A stretch of DNA of 52,957 bases from contig NYSS01000121.1 in NCBI GenBank assembly GCA_002683135.1, forward strand, positions 1 to 52,957. The letters are read 5' to 3'. This stretch comes from Planctomycetota bacterium (GTDB taxonomy: Bacteria > Planctomycetota > GCA-002687715). The position numbers and the translations under genes are program-made. A model generated the notes under the pieces. The model was not told the DNA's origin. It searched no databases and saw only the letters and a program-made list of their open reading frames with translations. Shown one piece after another: positions 45,892 through 52,957 of the stretch (position 1 is the stretch's first letter; each line of letters begins with the position of its first letter).

Positions 45892-46848
45892 TCAACCTTC
45901 CTGACTCTCCAGCCAGCGCTCCGCCTCGATGGCGGCCATGCAACCGGAGCCGGCCGCCGTGACCGCCTGTCGGTAGAAGGAATCCTGCACGTCGCCGCAG
46001 GCATAGACGCCAGGGATCTCGGTCTCCGCCATGCCAGGCTTGGTGACCAGATAGCCGCTGTCATCCATCTTCAACTGGCCGTCGAACACCTGGGTATTGG
46101 GCACGTGCCCGATCCCGAGAAACACGCCGCCCGTCTCGACCTCGCGCTCCTCCCCGGTGGTCGTGTCCTCCACGCGCACCCCCGTCAACCTCTCCCCCGG
46201 GGTCCCGAGGTAGGCGGTCAGGCTGGCGTTCCACATGAAGTCGATCTTGTCGTTGGCCAGCGCCCGATCCTGCATGATCTTGGAGGCCCGCAACTCCTCT
46301 CGCCGATGGACGATGGTGACCCGGCTGCAAAAGCGCGTGAGGAATGTCGCCTCCTCCATGGCCGAGTCGCCCCCTCCCACCACGAGGACATCCTTGTCCC
46401 GGAAGAAGAAACCGTCACAGGTCGCACAGGCAGACAATCCATGGCCCATGAACCCGGGGCCGGCATCGGATGGTTCCTCGTCCGGAAGCCCCAGGAGGCG
46501 AGCCGACGCACCGGTGGAAATGATGACCGTCTTCGCCGTCCACTCCTTCTCGCTGGTCTTCACCGTGAACGGCGAGCCCGAGGCCAGATCCACTTCCGTG
46601 ACCCAGCCCGTCTCGATCTCGGTCCCGAAACGCACCGCCTGATCCCGAAACCGCTGCATGAGTTCGGGGCCCAGGATCCCATCCGGAAAGCCCGGAAAGT
46701 TCTCCACGTCCGTCGTGATCATGAGCTGGCCACCCGGCTGGCGGCCCTCGATCATCAGCGGTTTGAGGTTGGCACGGGACGCGTAGAGGGCCGCCGTGTA
46801 GCCCGCGGGCCCGGACCCAATGATGATCACGTTACGTGTCTCGGTCAT
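45892..46848 (-). CDS. trxB: Thioredoxin reductase
   Basis: A 318-residue NADPH:thioredoxin reductase. The FAD motif is IIGSGPAG (9-16), the redox pair C141-A-T-C144 is in [13 protein letters not shown], the NADPH motif is [12 protein letters not shown] and the C-terminal FAD motif [10 protein letters not shown]. It reduces thioredoxin in the cytoplasm. The ATG at 46848 is the first of a two-gene unit with proline dehydrogenase. It is divergent from the PtsN-like gene across 139 bp, where a short inverted repeat TGGCC/GGCCA (46891-46905) is seen. Confidence 0.97.
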   Translation of the reverse strand: MTETRNVIIIGSGPAGYTAALYASRANLKPLMIEGRQPGGQLMITTDVENFPGFPDGILGPELMQRFRDQAVRFGTEIETGWVTEVDLASGSPFTVKTSEKEWTAKTVIISTGASARLLGLPDEEPSDAGPGFMGHGLSACATCDGFFFRDKDVLVVGGGDSAMEEATFLTRFCSRVTIVHRREELRASKIMQDRALANDKIDFMWNASLTAYLGTPGERLTGVRVEDTTTGEEREVETGGVFLGIGHVPNTQVFDGQLKMDDSGYLVTKPGMAETEIPGVYACGDVQDSFYRQAVTAAGSGCMAAIEAERWLESQEG

Positions 46849-46987
46849 GATGAAGTCGCTCCCCCCGGCGATGGGCGTGGATCGTATATGTGGCCCGACA
46901 GGCCATCAACTCGTCAGGGGGGCGCCTTGCGGGGCTCTCAGGTGTCAGTATCCTGCACCTTCGCTCAACCAAACCTGGGACCGTGAG

Positions 46988-47443
46988 ATGGACATCACCG
47001 AGCTCGTCACCGCCACTCGAATCGTCGCCCTCAAGAAAGAGAAGACGAAGGACGCCGCGCTGAAGACGCTCGTCCGCTGTCTCGCGAAGACCGAGTTCGT
47101 GGCCAAGGAGAAGGAGCTGGCCAAGGCCATCAGCGACCGCGAGCGCATCCTCTCAACAGGCATCGGCCAGGGGATCGCCATCCCCCACGCCAAGATCCCC
47201 AGCGTGAGCGGCTTCGTCGCGGCCCTGGGCATCTCCCAAGACGGGATCCCCTTCGACAGCCTCGACGGAAGGCCGGCCCACGTCATCGTGATGATCGCGG
47301 GGCCAGAGGGTCAGAACGAGGAATACCTGAGGATCCTGGCGCGCTTCACCGGCACCCTCAAGCCGGAGGAGACCCGCAACCGGATCATCGACGCGGCGAA
47401 GAAGGCCGATCAGGTCCTGGGGATCCTCGCCGAGGTGACCTGA
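46988..47443 (+). CDS. PTS EIIA-type (PtsN-like) regulatory protein
   Basis: A 151-residue EIIA domain of the fructose/nitrogen (Ntr) group. The phosphorylated histidine is H67 in GQGIAIPHAKI, the usual pattern of PtsN. The rest of the fold is seen in FVAALGISQDGIPFDSLDGR, then PAHVIVMIAGPEG and YLRILARFTGTLK. No EIIB or EIIC gene is nearby, so a regulatory role (nitrogen, potassium or stress) is more likely than sugar transport. The ATG at 46988 has GTGAG just upstream. Its last 59 bp overlap the end of the convergent PAP2-PHP gene. Confidence 0.9.
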   Translation: MDITELVTATRIVALKKEKTKDAALKTLVRCLAKTEFVAKEKELAKAISDRERILSTGIGQGIAIPHAKIPSVSGFVAALGISQDGIPFDSLDGRPAHVIVMIAGPEGQNEEYLRILARFTGTLKPEETRNRIIDAAKKADQVLGILAEVT

Positions 47444-49265
47444 GCACCCACCGCCAGGCGACGAGAAACCAGATCAACCAGGAGAGGCGGCCCAGAGGCG
47501 GCAGGGCCGCCAGGTAGCGTGCGACGAACACCGGACCGGCCAACACGTGGGCCGGGCGCTCGGCCCGCTTCTCACGCATCCAGACGACTGGCCACGCCTC
47601 CCCCCGCTCTCTGAGGCGTCCGAGCACCGCTTCTCGGCGCGCCACCGGATCGACAGGAAAGCGCCCGGGCAAGAAGGTGACACAGGGACTCCCCGCCGGG
47701 ACGCCATGGTCGTCGCTGCTCGCGACGCGAAGGAGTCCACGATCCCTGCACAGGGCATCGATGGCCTCCACCTCACTGCGGCCCTGGGGGTCGGCCTCCC
47801 AGTGCCGATTCGCGACCTCGAACCCGTCAGCCCCCGCGTCCGCCAATTCGACCGGAGTCGGCAGGTGGTGTGCGGTCCCGTCCCTGGTCATCTGAGCGAG
47901 GGTCCTCCAGTGATGAGCGACGATGACCACGGCGCCGTGCTGCTTGGCGACCCGGACCGCTTCGAGTCCGCGCGCGTGGGCCACGTCACCCGCCGAAGCG
48001 AGCGGCGGAACCACCAACTTCATCACCGCGTCAAACGCCCCCGCACCCCCGAGGATGAGGAGATGCAGATAGGTCTCATCGTCGTGCCGCCCGCCGCTCC
48101 ACTCCAGCCCTGGAAGCACTCCGGGCGCAGGCGGTGGCGCGTCGTGATTGGTCAACGCCACGACGTCCACGCCGCGAGCACGCTTGCGAGCCAGCATCTG
48201 ATCAAAGGGTCGCGCCCCGTCGACCGGATCGCTCCCGTGGACGTGTGGGTCGAAAAAGATCCCGGGTCCATCGTGGGTGAACCGGTCTGCCGGAAGCCGA
48301 CCGGACCAGAACAGGCCGCCCCAGATGATCAGGACGCCGAGGGACAGCCCCAGGACCCGGCGCCGACGAGGCCGCGGCGTCAACCACCAGGCAGCCAGGA
48401 GAACGGCCACAGACCACGGAGCGGTTTCCGCGACGATCGCGCGAGGACCGGGCGCCCACGCGATCTCCAGCGGCGGACCTACGAAGGGTTCAAACAGACA
48501 ACGCCAGCCCGACGGGTCCAATCCCAGCCCATCGATGGCTTCCATGGTCACGGGATCGACGGGGCGCGTCCCCCCCGACCAAGCCCACGTGATCGCCAGG
48601 ACGCTGACGGCAGCCGCGCAGGGACGCCAGGCCGAGCTGATCCGCGCGTCCCAACGCCTCAACGCCCAGGCCATTCCCGCGCAGACGAGGCACGCCACAC
48701 CCACCCCGGCGAACGTATCGGACGGGAAGTGCACGGCGAGCGCGATCCGATCCCACATCATCAGCGGGATGAGGAGAAGGAAGAGGCGTCGCCCGCGGAA
48801 CGGGGGCAGCGCGAAGAACATCGCGATCACGAACGCGGCGGCGGTCGTAACGTGCCCGGAAGGGAACGAGCGCCGGTCCGCGTCCTCAACGAGAATGCGC
48901 AACGCTTCGATCCCGTGCTCCGGATGTTGAGGACGGGCGCGGCCGACCGCGGCCTTGATGATGCTCGTCACGCTGTTCGCGAGGACAGGGGCGACGGCGA
49001 GGAGCAAACCACCGCGCCGCAAGGCCGGCGTCTGGCCACGCACCCACAGGCCCCCGCCGAGCATGAGTCCGGCGGTGAGAATCACGACGGGCATGAAGTG
49101 ATGCAGGAAACTCAGTAACGCGTCGGTTACTCCGCCGCCTGCACCGTTAATCACCCCGACCAGCGCCGCGTCAAACGGCAGCACCAACCCAGCACCGGCA
49201 AAAGCAAGCAAGCCAGCCAGGCAGAGCCACTTCATGGCGGGAGGTCGAGGGTCATCCAAGGACAT
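47385..49265 (-). CDS. PAP2-type phosphatase fused to a PHP domain
   Basis: A 626-residue fusion. The N-terminal ~230 residues are a PAP2/lipid-phosphate-phosphatase membrane domain: KAAVGRARP (K104, R111), SFPSGH (135-138, with H138) and DRIALAVHFPSD (R173, H179, D183). More membrane helices follow. From about 350 a PHP domain is seen: FFDPHVHGSD, VVALTNHDAPP, GAVVIVAHHW and VASSDDHG, with a set of His/Asp ligands for metal-dependent phosphoesterase chemistry. The final hydrophobic segment is LSWLIWFLVAWRWVL. Start 49265 is chosen, 49235 is possible. The likely substrate is a lipid or sugar phosphate. Confidence 0.8.
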   Translation of the reverse strand: MSLDDPRPPAMKWLCLAGLLAFAGAGLVLPFDAALVGVINGAGGGVTDALLSFLHHFMPVVILTAGLMLGGGLWVRGQTPALRRGGLLLAVAPVLANSVTSIIKAAVGRARPQHPEHGIEALRILVEDADRRSFPSGHVTTAAAFVIAMFFALPPFRGRRLFLLLIPLMMWDRIALAVHFPSDTFAGVGVACLVCAGMAWALRRWDARISSAWRPCAAAVSVLAITWAWSGGTRPVDPVTMEAIDGLGLDPSGWRCLFEPFVGPPLEIAWAPGPRAIVAETAPWSVAVLLAAWWLTPRPRRRRVLGLSLGVLIIWGGLFWSGRLPADRFTHDGPGIFFDPHVHGSDPVDGARPFDQMLARKRARGVDVVALTNHDAPPPAPGVLPGLEWSGGRHDDETYLHLLILGGAGAFDAVMKLVVPPLASAGDVAHARGLEAVRVAKQHGAVVIVAHHWRTLAQMTRDGTAHHLPTPVELADAGADGFEVANRHWEADPQGRSEVEAIDALCRDRGLLRVASSDDHGVPAGSPCVTFLPGRFPVDPVARREAVLGRLRERGEAWPVVWMREKRAERPAHVLAGPVFVARYLAALPPLGRLSWLIWFLVAWRWVLRSPRRGSPGPDRPSSPRR

Positions 49266-49352
49266 GGTCAGGGCCGCTCTCGCTCGGAGGTTACGGCAAC
49301 GGAGGCGGGGCGTCCAAGAAGCGGCCAAACGTGTACCCCGCAGCAGTTTAGG

Positions 49353-49386
49353 TCGATGATCGAGCCCCTCATCTGTGTGCTATGCT
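49353..49386 (+). promoter_or_regulatory. Candidate promoter with overlapping palindrome for the pyruvate-kinase-like gene cluster
   Basis: An extended -10, TGC-TATGCT (49378-49386), lies 65 bp before the ATG at 49451. The -35 position (49358-49363, GATCGA) is poor but falls inside a palindrome, TCGAT-G-ATCGA (49353-49363). A repressor or activator binding there could control transcription of the cluster. The 185-bp divergent gap 49266-49450 shows nothing else I can support. Confidence 0.4.
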
Positions 49387-49450
49387 TAACCTCGCCCAAA
49401 CACTTCTCCCATAGCCCAGCCTGCCAAACAGAGGCCGTCGCCAGCGCACC

Positions 49451-51196
49451 ATGAGCAAGAAGATCGGAAAAACCCGCTTTATTTGCACTATCGGCCCGAA
49501 GGTCTTGGATCACGAGAGCCTCGAGCGTCTCCATGCCTCTGGCATGAACATCGCCCGGGTCAACGGCTCTCACGGCAGCCTGGACGACGTCCGGAGCATG
49601 ATTCAGTTCTTGCAGGAGCACCTCCCAGACGGCGTCGAGATCCTGCTGGATCTCCCCGGAAACAAGATCCGGACGGACAACATCGCCGAACCCATCGAGT
49701 TGGAGGACGGGCAGGATTTCGTCCTCCACCCCGACAACCTCACCTACCGCGCCCTCTTCAGTCGCGTCCAGCCCGGCTGCCGGATCTCCGCTGCGGACGG
49801 CGCAATCCAACTCGAGGTAACGGAAGTGAACGGCGAGGACATCCGAACTCGCGTCCTGATCGGCGGGCTGCTCGCCAATCGCAAGGGGATCAACATCCGG
49901 GGGATCCACGACACCATACCGTTCGACTTCGAGCGCGACATCTCACTCCTGAACATCGCCATCGACGCCAACATCGACTGGGTCGGCCTGAGCTTCGTCC
50001 GCTCCAGCGAACACGTCCGGCGCGTCAAGGCGCAGCTGGTCGGAACCAAGGTCGGCGTCGTGGCCAAGGTCGAGACGTCCGAAGCGGTCGAGAAGCTCGA
50101 CCGCGTGCTGCGAGAGTCGGACATCATCATGATCGACCGTGGAGACCTGGAAGCCGACATCGGACGCGAGAACGTGCCGCTCGTCGCCAAACAGATCATC
50201 CACCGGGCCCGCGAGCTCGACGTGCCGGTCATCGTCGCGAGCCAGTTCCTCTGCTCCATGCTGGACAAGCCTCTCCCCCTTATGGCGGAGGTATCCGACA
50301 TCACGAACGCGGTCCTGGACGGCGCCAACATCCTGATGTTGTCCGAAGAAACCGCCGTGGGCGCATATCCGTTTGACGCCATCGCCACCATGAGAGACGT
50401 GGCCTGGAACGCGGAGACCCACGTCGCGGCCAATTACGAGGTCGTCATCCTGGCCGCTGGTGCGTCGACCGGTTTCGGGTCGCTCACGTCGAACAAGCAC
50501 AAGTGCATGCTGGACGTCGGCGGGACGACGATCATCCAGCATCAGCTCGAAAACCTCGCGGCTTGCGGCATCAGCGACGACCACATCACGGTCGTCACCG
50601 GGCACAATCACCGACAGATCGAGGCATATCTGCTAGGCGAGGGCTTCCGTGGGCGTTTCGTCTACAACCCCTGGTACAGCAGCACCAACATGATGCTCTC
50701 GCTGTGGCTGGCCAGACCGCAGAGCAATCTCGTGGTCCTCTACGGCGACATCATCTTCGATCGCACCATCCTGGCGGACATCCTCTCCACCAAGGGCAGG
50801 GCCGTGCTCGCGATCGATCAGGACAGCGAGCTGGATCCTGAGGATGAGAAGGTGATTGTCCAGGACGACCGCGTCGTGCGGGGCAGCAAAGACCTCGACC
50901 CCGCCGACTGCTTCGGCGAGTTCATCGGTCTCGCACGTTTCGATGCCAAGGCGACCCGCCAGCTCATCGACTCAATTGACGCGCGCATCAAGGCGGGCGG
51001 ACTGATGGACTTCATCACCGCCACCTTCGAGGCCGTGACTGAAGCGGGTATCGACCTGCTGCCCTGTCCCACCCAGGGGCGTCCATGGAACGACAACGAT
51101 TGCCTCGCCGACCTCGATCGCTCCCGAGACATCGTGTTTGGTGAGATCCTCGCAGCCCACAAAGCACGGGACGAGGCACCCACTGCGGCGAGCTGA
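49451..51196 (+). CDS. Pyruvate-kinase-like catalytic domain fused to a LicC-like nucleotidyltransferase
   Basis: A 581-residue fusion. Residues 1-330 match the A and B domains of pyruvate kinase: FICTIGPKVLD, R36-V-N38-GSHG, D67-L68-P-G-N-K72-IRT, VVAKVET (K206, E208), DRGDLEADIG (D232), VIVASQFLCSM (S264) and ILMLSEETA. Lys at the 117-equivalent and Leu at the 114-equivalent mark a potassium-independent type. The normal C-terminal domain is missing. Residues 331-560 are an NTP transferase of the phosphocholine cytidylyltransferase type: VVILAAGASTGFGSLTSNKH, VYNPWYSSTNMMLSLWLAR and LVVLYGDIIFD (D433). The G-x-G-x-R loop is changed (no Arg). The product is probably not glycolytic; it may make and activate a phosphorylated compound. 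Followed by the ATP-sulfurylase homologue 1 bp later. Confidence 0.88.
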   Translation: MSKKIGKTRFICTIGPKVLDHESLERLHASGMNIARVNGSHGSLDDVRSMIQFLQEHLPDGVEILLDLPGNKIRTDNIAEPIELEDGQDFVLHPDNLTYRALFSRVQPGCRISAADGAIQLEVTEVNGEDIRTRVLIGGLLANRKGINIRGIHDTIPFDFERDISLLNIAIDANIDWVGLSFVRSSEHVRRVKAQLVGTKVGVVAKVETSEAVEKLDRVLRESDIIMIDRGDLEADIGRENVPLVAKQIIHRARELDVPVIVASQFLCSMLDKPLPLMAEVSDITNAVLDGANILMLSEETAVGAYPFDAIATMRDVAWNAETHVAANYEVVILAAGASTGFGSLTSNKHKCMLDVGGTTIIQHQLENLAACGISDDHITVVTGHNHRQIEAYLLGEGFRGRFVYNPWYSSTNMMLSLWLARPQSNLVVLYGDIIFDRTILADILSTKGRAVLAIDQDSELDPEDEKVIVQDDRVVRGSKDLDPADCFGEFIGLARFDAKATRQLIDSIDARIKAGGLMDFITATFEAVTEAGIDLLPCPTQGRPWNDNDCLADLDRSRDIVFGEILAAHKARDEAPTAAS

Positions 51197-51197
51197 A

Positions 51198-52355
51198 ATG
51201 AACGAACTCGTTGATCGTCGCCTCCTCGGGGACGCGTGCGTCGAGGCCACCGAGCGTGCGGCGGGACTGCGCCGGCTCCCCCTTGACAGCAACCAGGTCC
51301 TCGACGTGGAGAAGATCGCCAATGGCACCTTCTCACCGCTGACCGGGTTCTCCGGATCCAAGGACTATCGGAGCGTCTGCGAAGACATGCGGCTGGCGGA
51401 CGGGACCCCCTGGTCCATCCCCATCATCCTCCAGGTCCCGAGCGCGCTCGCCGCCGAGTTCTCGGTGGGTGAGGAAGTCCACCTGTGGAATGACACCGAG
51501 GACCGCTCCTCTGGCCTGTTGACCGTAGAAGAGATCTACGAAATCGACCTCACGGAGCAGGCGGAGAAGGTCTACGGGACCACGGAACGCGCACACCCAG
51601 GCGTTGACCGGATGATGCAAGGTGGCACCACGTGCGTCGCTGGGCCTGTCTGGCTGCTGACGCACTCGGAGAGCCTCATCCCGCCGGCTTATGACCTGGA
51701 CCCGGCCCACGTACGGGCCGAGATCGCTAACCGCGGCTGGAAGACGGTCACCGGCTTCCAAACGCGCAACCTCGGCCACAAGGCCCATGAGCACTTGCAG
51801 AAGGTCGGTCTCGAGCTGACGGACGGGCTGCTCATCCATCCTCTGATCGGCTGGAAGAAGCCCGGCGACATGCTGCCCGAGATCATCCTCGAGGGGTACG
51901 AGCTCCTCATGGAGCACTACTACCCGAAGGACCGGGTCATGCTCGCGGGCCTGACGACGGCGATGAGGTATGCCGGCCCGCGGGAAGCCCTCTTCCACTC
52001 GATCATCCGGCGGAATTTCGGCTGCACGCACTTCATCGTCGGACGCGACCACGCAGGCGTCGGCGGCTACTACGAGAAATACGCCGGACACCGGGTGTTC
52101 GATCGCTTCACGACGGACGAGCTCGGCATCATACCCCTCCGGCTACACGGACCGTCGTACTGCAAGGTATGCGACGAGATCGTCACCGAGGCGATCTGTC
52201 CCCACGGACCGGACGGATGGGTGGACATCAGCGGCACCGAAGTACGCGCGATGGTGGGGCGCGGGGAATGCCCTCCTTCAGAGATCATGCGGCCTGAGAT
52301 CGCGCGGTTCCTCGTCGAGAAGGCGAAGGTCGGCGCGGTGTTCTTCGAGGGGTGA
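51198..52355 (+). CDS. ATP-sulfurylase (sulfate adenylyltransferase) homologue with a changed active-site motif
   Basis: A 385-residue homologue of Sat. The N-terminal PUA-like domain is clear (IANGTFSPLTGFSGSKDYRS). The active-site motif normally Q-x-R-N-P-x-H-R-A-H reads Q188-TRN-L192-G-H194-K-A-H197: both His and R190-N191 remain, but Pro is Leu and Arg is Lys. AMRYAGPREALFH, GRDHAGVG (282-289) and the zinc set C322-C325-C334-H336 are normal. True Sat makes APS from ATP and sulfate; the neighbouring genes and altered motif suggest another nucleotidyl transfer, though sulfate use is not ruled out. ATG at 51198, one base after the previous stop; 3-bp gap to the next gene. Confidence 0.85.
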   Translation: MNELVDRRLLGDACVEATERAAGLRRLPLDSNQVLDVEKIANGTFSPLTGFSGSKDYRSVCEDMRLADGTPWSIPIILQVPSALAAEFSVGEEVHLWNDTEDRSSGLLTVEEIYEIDLTEQAEKVYGTTERAHPGVDRMMQGGTTCVAGPVWLLTHSESLIPPAYDLDPAHVRAEIANRGWKTVTGFQTRNLGHKAHEHLQKVGLELTDGLLIHPLIGWKKPGDMLPEIILEGYELLMEHYYPKDRVMLAGLTTAMRYAGPREALFHSIIRRNFGCTHFIVGRDHAGVGGYYEKYAGHRVFDRFTTDELGIIPLRLHGPSYCKVCDEIVTEAICPHGPDGWVDISGTEVRAMVGRGECPPSEIMRPEIARFLVEKAKVGAVFFEG

Positions 52356-52358
52356 GCG

Positions 52359-52957
52359 ATGAGTAAAGCGTGGGACGAGATCAAGGCGCTCCATAAACAG
52401 AGCACGTTCGGGGCGAAGGAAGGCCTCGCCTTCAAGTACTTCTCCCGGCCGCTGGCGTCCCTCATCCTCTACTTCATCAAGAACAGCCGGGTCACCCCGA
52501 ATCAGATCACCATCCTGTCCCTGATCGTGGGCATCGCCGGGTCCATCGTCCACATGACTATCTGGACGTGGTGGGGCCTGCTACTGGGCGGCGCCCTGTT
52601 CATGCTCGCCCACGTCCTCGACGCGCTGGACGGCCAACTCGCGCGTCAGCGCAAGGCCGGATCGACGATCGGCATGTACTTCGACTTCTTCATCGACGAG
52701 GTGAAGGCGTACCTCATGTACATCGCCCTCGCGATACGCCTGTTCTTCCAGGTCGCCGCCCCGAGCCCCTCCGGCGACCTGCCTTTCGGCGGGCAGCCCT
52801 TCTCCACCCCGACCTGGATGCTGGACGAGGTGGGGGCATGGACCGGATGGGGACCCCAGTGGGTCATGATCTGGAGCCTCATGGGGCTGCTGGGGCTCTC
52901 CCTCGGCATCTCATGCACCCAGTTCCTCAAGCTCAAGGACTGGAAGGAGGCCTTCCC
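52359..52957 (+). CDS. CDP-alcohol phosphatidyltransferase family protein (3' end cut by window)
   Basis: The first 199 residues are present. The diagnostic motif D-x2-D-G-x2-A-R-x8-G-x3-D-x3-D is exact: D88, D91, G92, A95, R96, G105, D109 and D113 in DALDGQLARQRKAGSTIG and MYFDFFIDE. Membrane helices flank it (ITILSLIVGIAGSIVHM, WWGLLLGGALFMLAHVL, WVMIWSLMGLLGLSLGI). The family moves a phospho-alcohol from a CDP-activated donor, or adds an alcohol to a CDP-lipid, at the inner membrane. The ATG at 52359 is 3 bp after the Sat-like stop. It is the natural last step for a product activated by the nucleotidyltransferase two genes upstream. Confidence 0.9.
   Translation, partial: MSKAWDEIKALHKQSTFGAKEGLAFKYFSRPLASLILYFIKNSRVTPNQITILSLIVGIAGSIVHMTIWTWWGLLLGGALFMLAHVLDALDGQLARQRKAGSTIGMYFDFFIDEVKAYLMYIALAIRLFFQVAAPSPSGDLPFGGQPFSTPTWMLDEVGAWTGWGPQWVMIWSLMGLLGLSLGISCTQFLKLKDWKEAF

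Noticed and set aside
47547-49118. 523-codon plus-strand open frame
   Set aside because: Antisense to the PAP2-PHP gene; very rich in Arg, Pro, Asp and His without any known domain or ribosome site.

Overview
The window is a 53 kb stretch of dense, high-GC bacterial chromosome with no insertion sequence, prophage or CRISPR array. Genes overlap by 4 nt (ATGA or GTGA) in many places, so much of it is translationally coupled operons. The gene mix points to a Planctomycetota-like bacterium: a CxPxR-class sulfatase, DUF1573, BatA/DUF58 membrane proteins, HEAT and FG-GAP secreted proteins, a UshA-like multiheme protein, a TMTC-like membrane protein, and many signal peptides ending in ..AQ or ..GQ. 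That assignment is an inference from gene content; no rRNA is present to confirm it.

Left part (1-12.6 kb) is largely housekeeping: the start of a secreted protein, selenocysteine factor selB divergent from recJ, a HAD phosphatase, comF, a small membrane protein, the gatCAB amidotransferase operon, and guaB-guaA on the opposite strand. From 12.6 to 16.7 kb lies a BatA-like / DUF58 / membrane-protein operon with a degenerate VWA site in its BatA-like member.

From 17.1 to 28.0 kb two converging coupled operons meet. The plus-strand one encodes an ABC exporter plus an FG-GAP protein. The minus-strand one encodes an iron-type ABC importer whose binding protein has a C-terminal membrane anchor, followed without any gap by a pentaheme cytochrome, a HEAT-repeat lipoprotein and another FG-GAP protein. 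Next come DUF1573, a UshA-like domain fused to a tetraheme cytochrome, a TMTC-like protein and a DksA/TraR-type zinc finger protein. A three-gene signalling operon (periplasmic binding-like protein, histidine kinase, sigma-54 activator) ends near 38 kb.

From 38 to 49 kb are a HEAT-VWA protein, an SSAT-like acetyltransferase, a sulfatase with an altered active-site motif, an odd tRNA (UAA anticodon but a short variable loop), an apparently inactivated gluzincin, a low-complexity secreted protein, proline dehydrogenase, thioredoxin reductase, a PtsN-like IIA protein and a PAP2-PHP fusion.

The right end (49.4-52.96 kb) is the most unusual: a pyruvate-kinase catalytic domain fused to a LicC-like nucleotidyltransferase, then an ATP-sulfurylase homologue with a changed active-site motif, then a CDP-alcohol phosphatidyltransferase cut by the window edge. 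Together they look like a dedicated pathway that activates a small molecule with a nucleotide and transfers it to a lipid or alcohol, rather than glycolysis plus sulfate assimilation.
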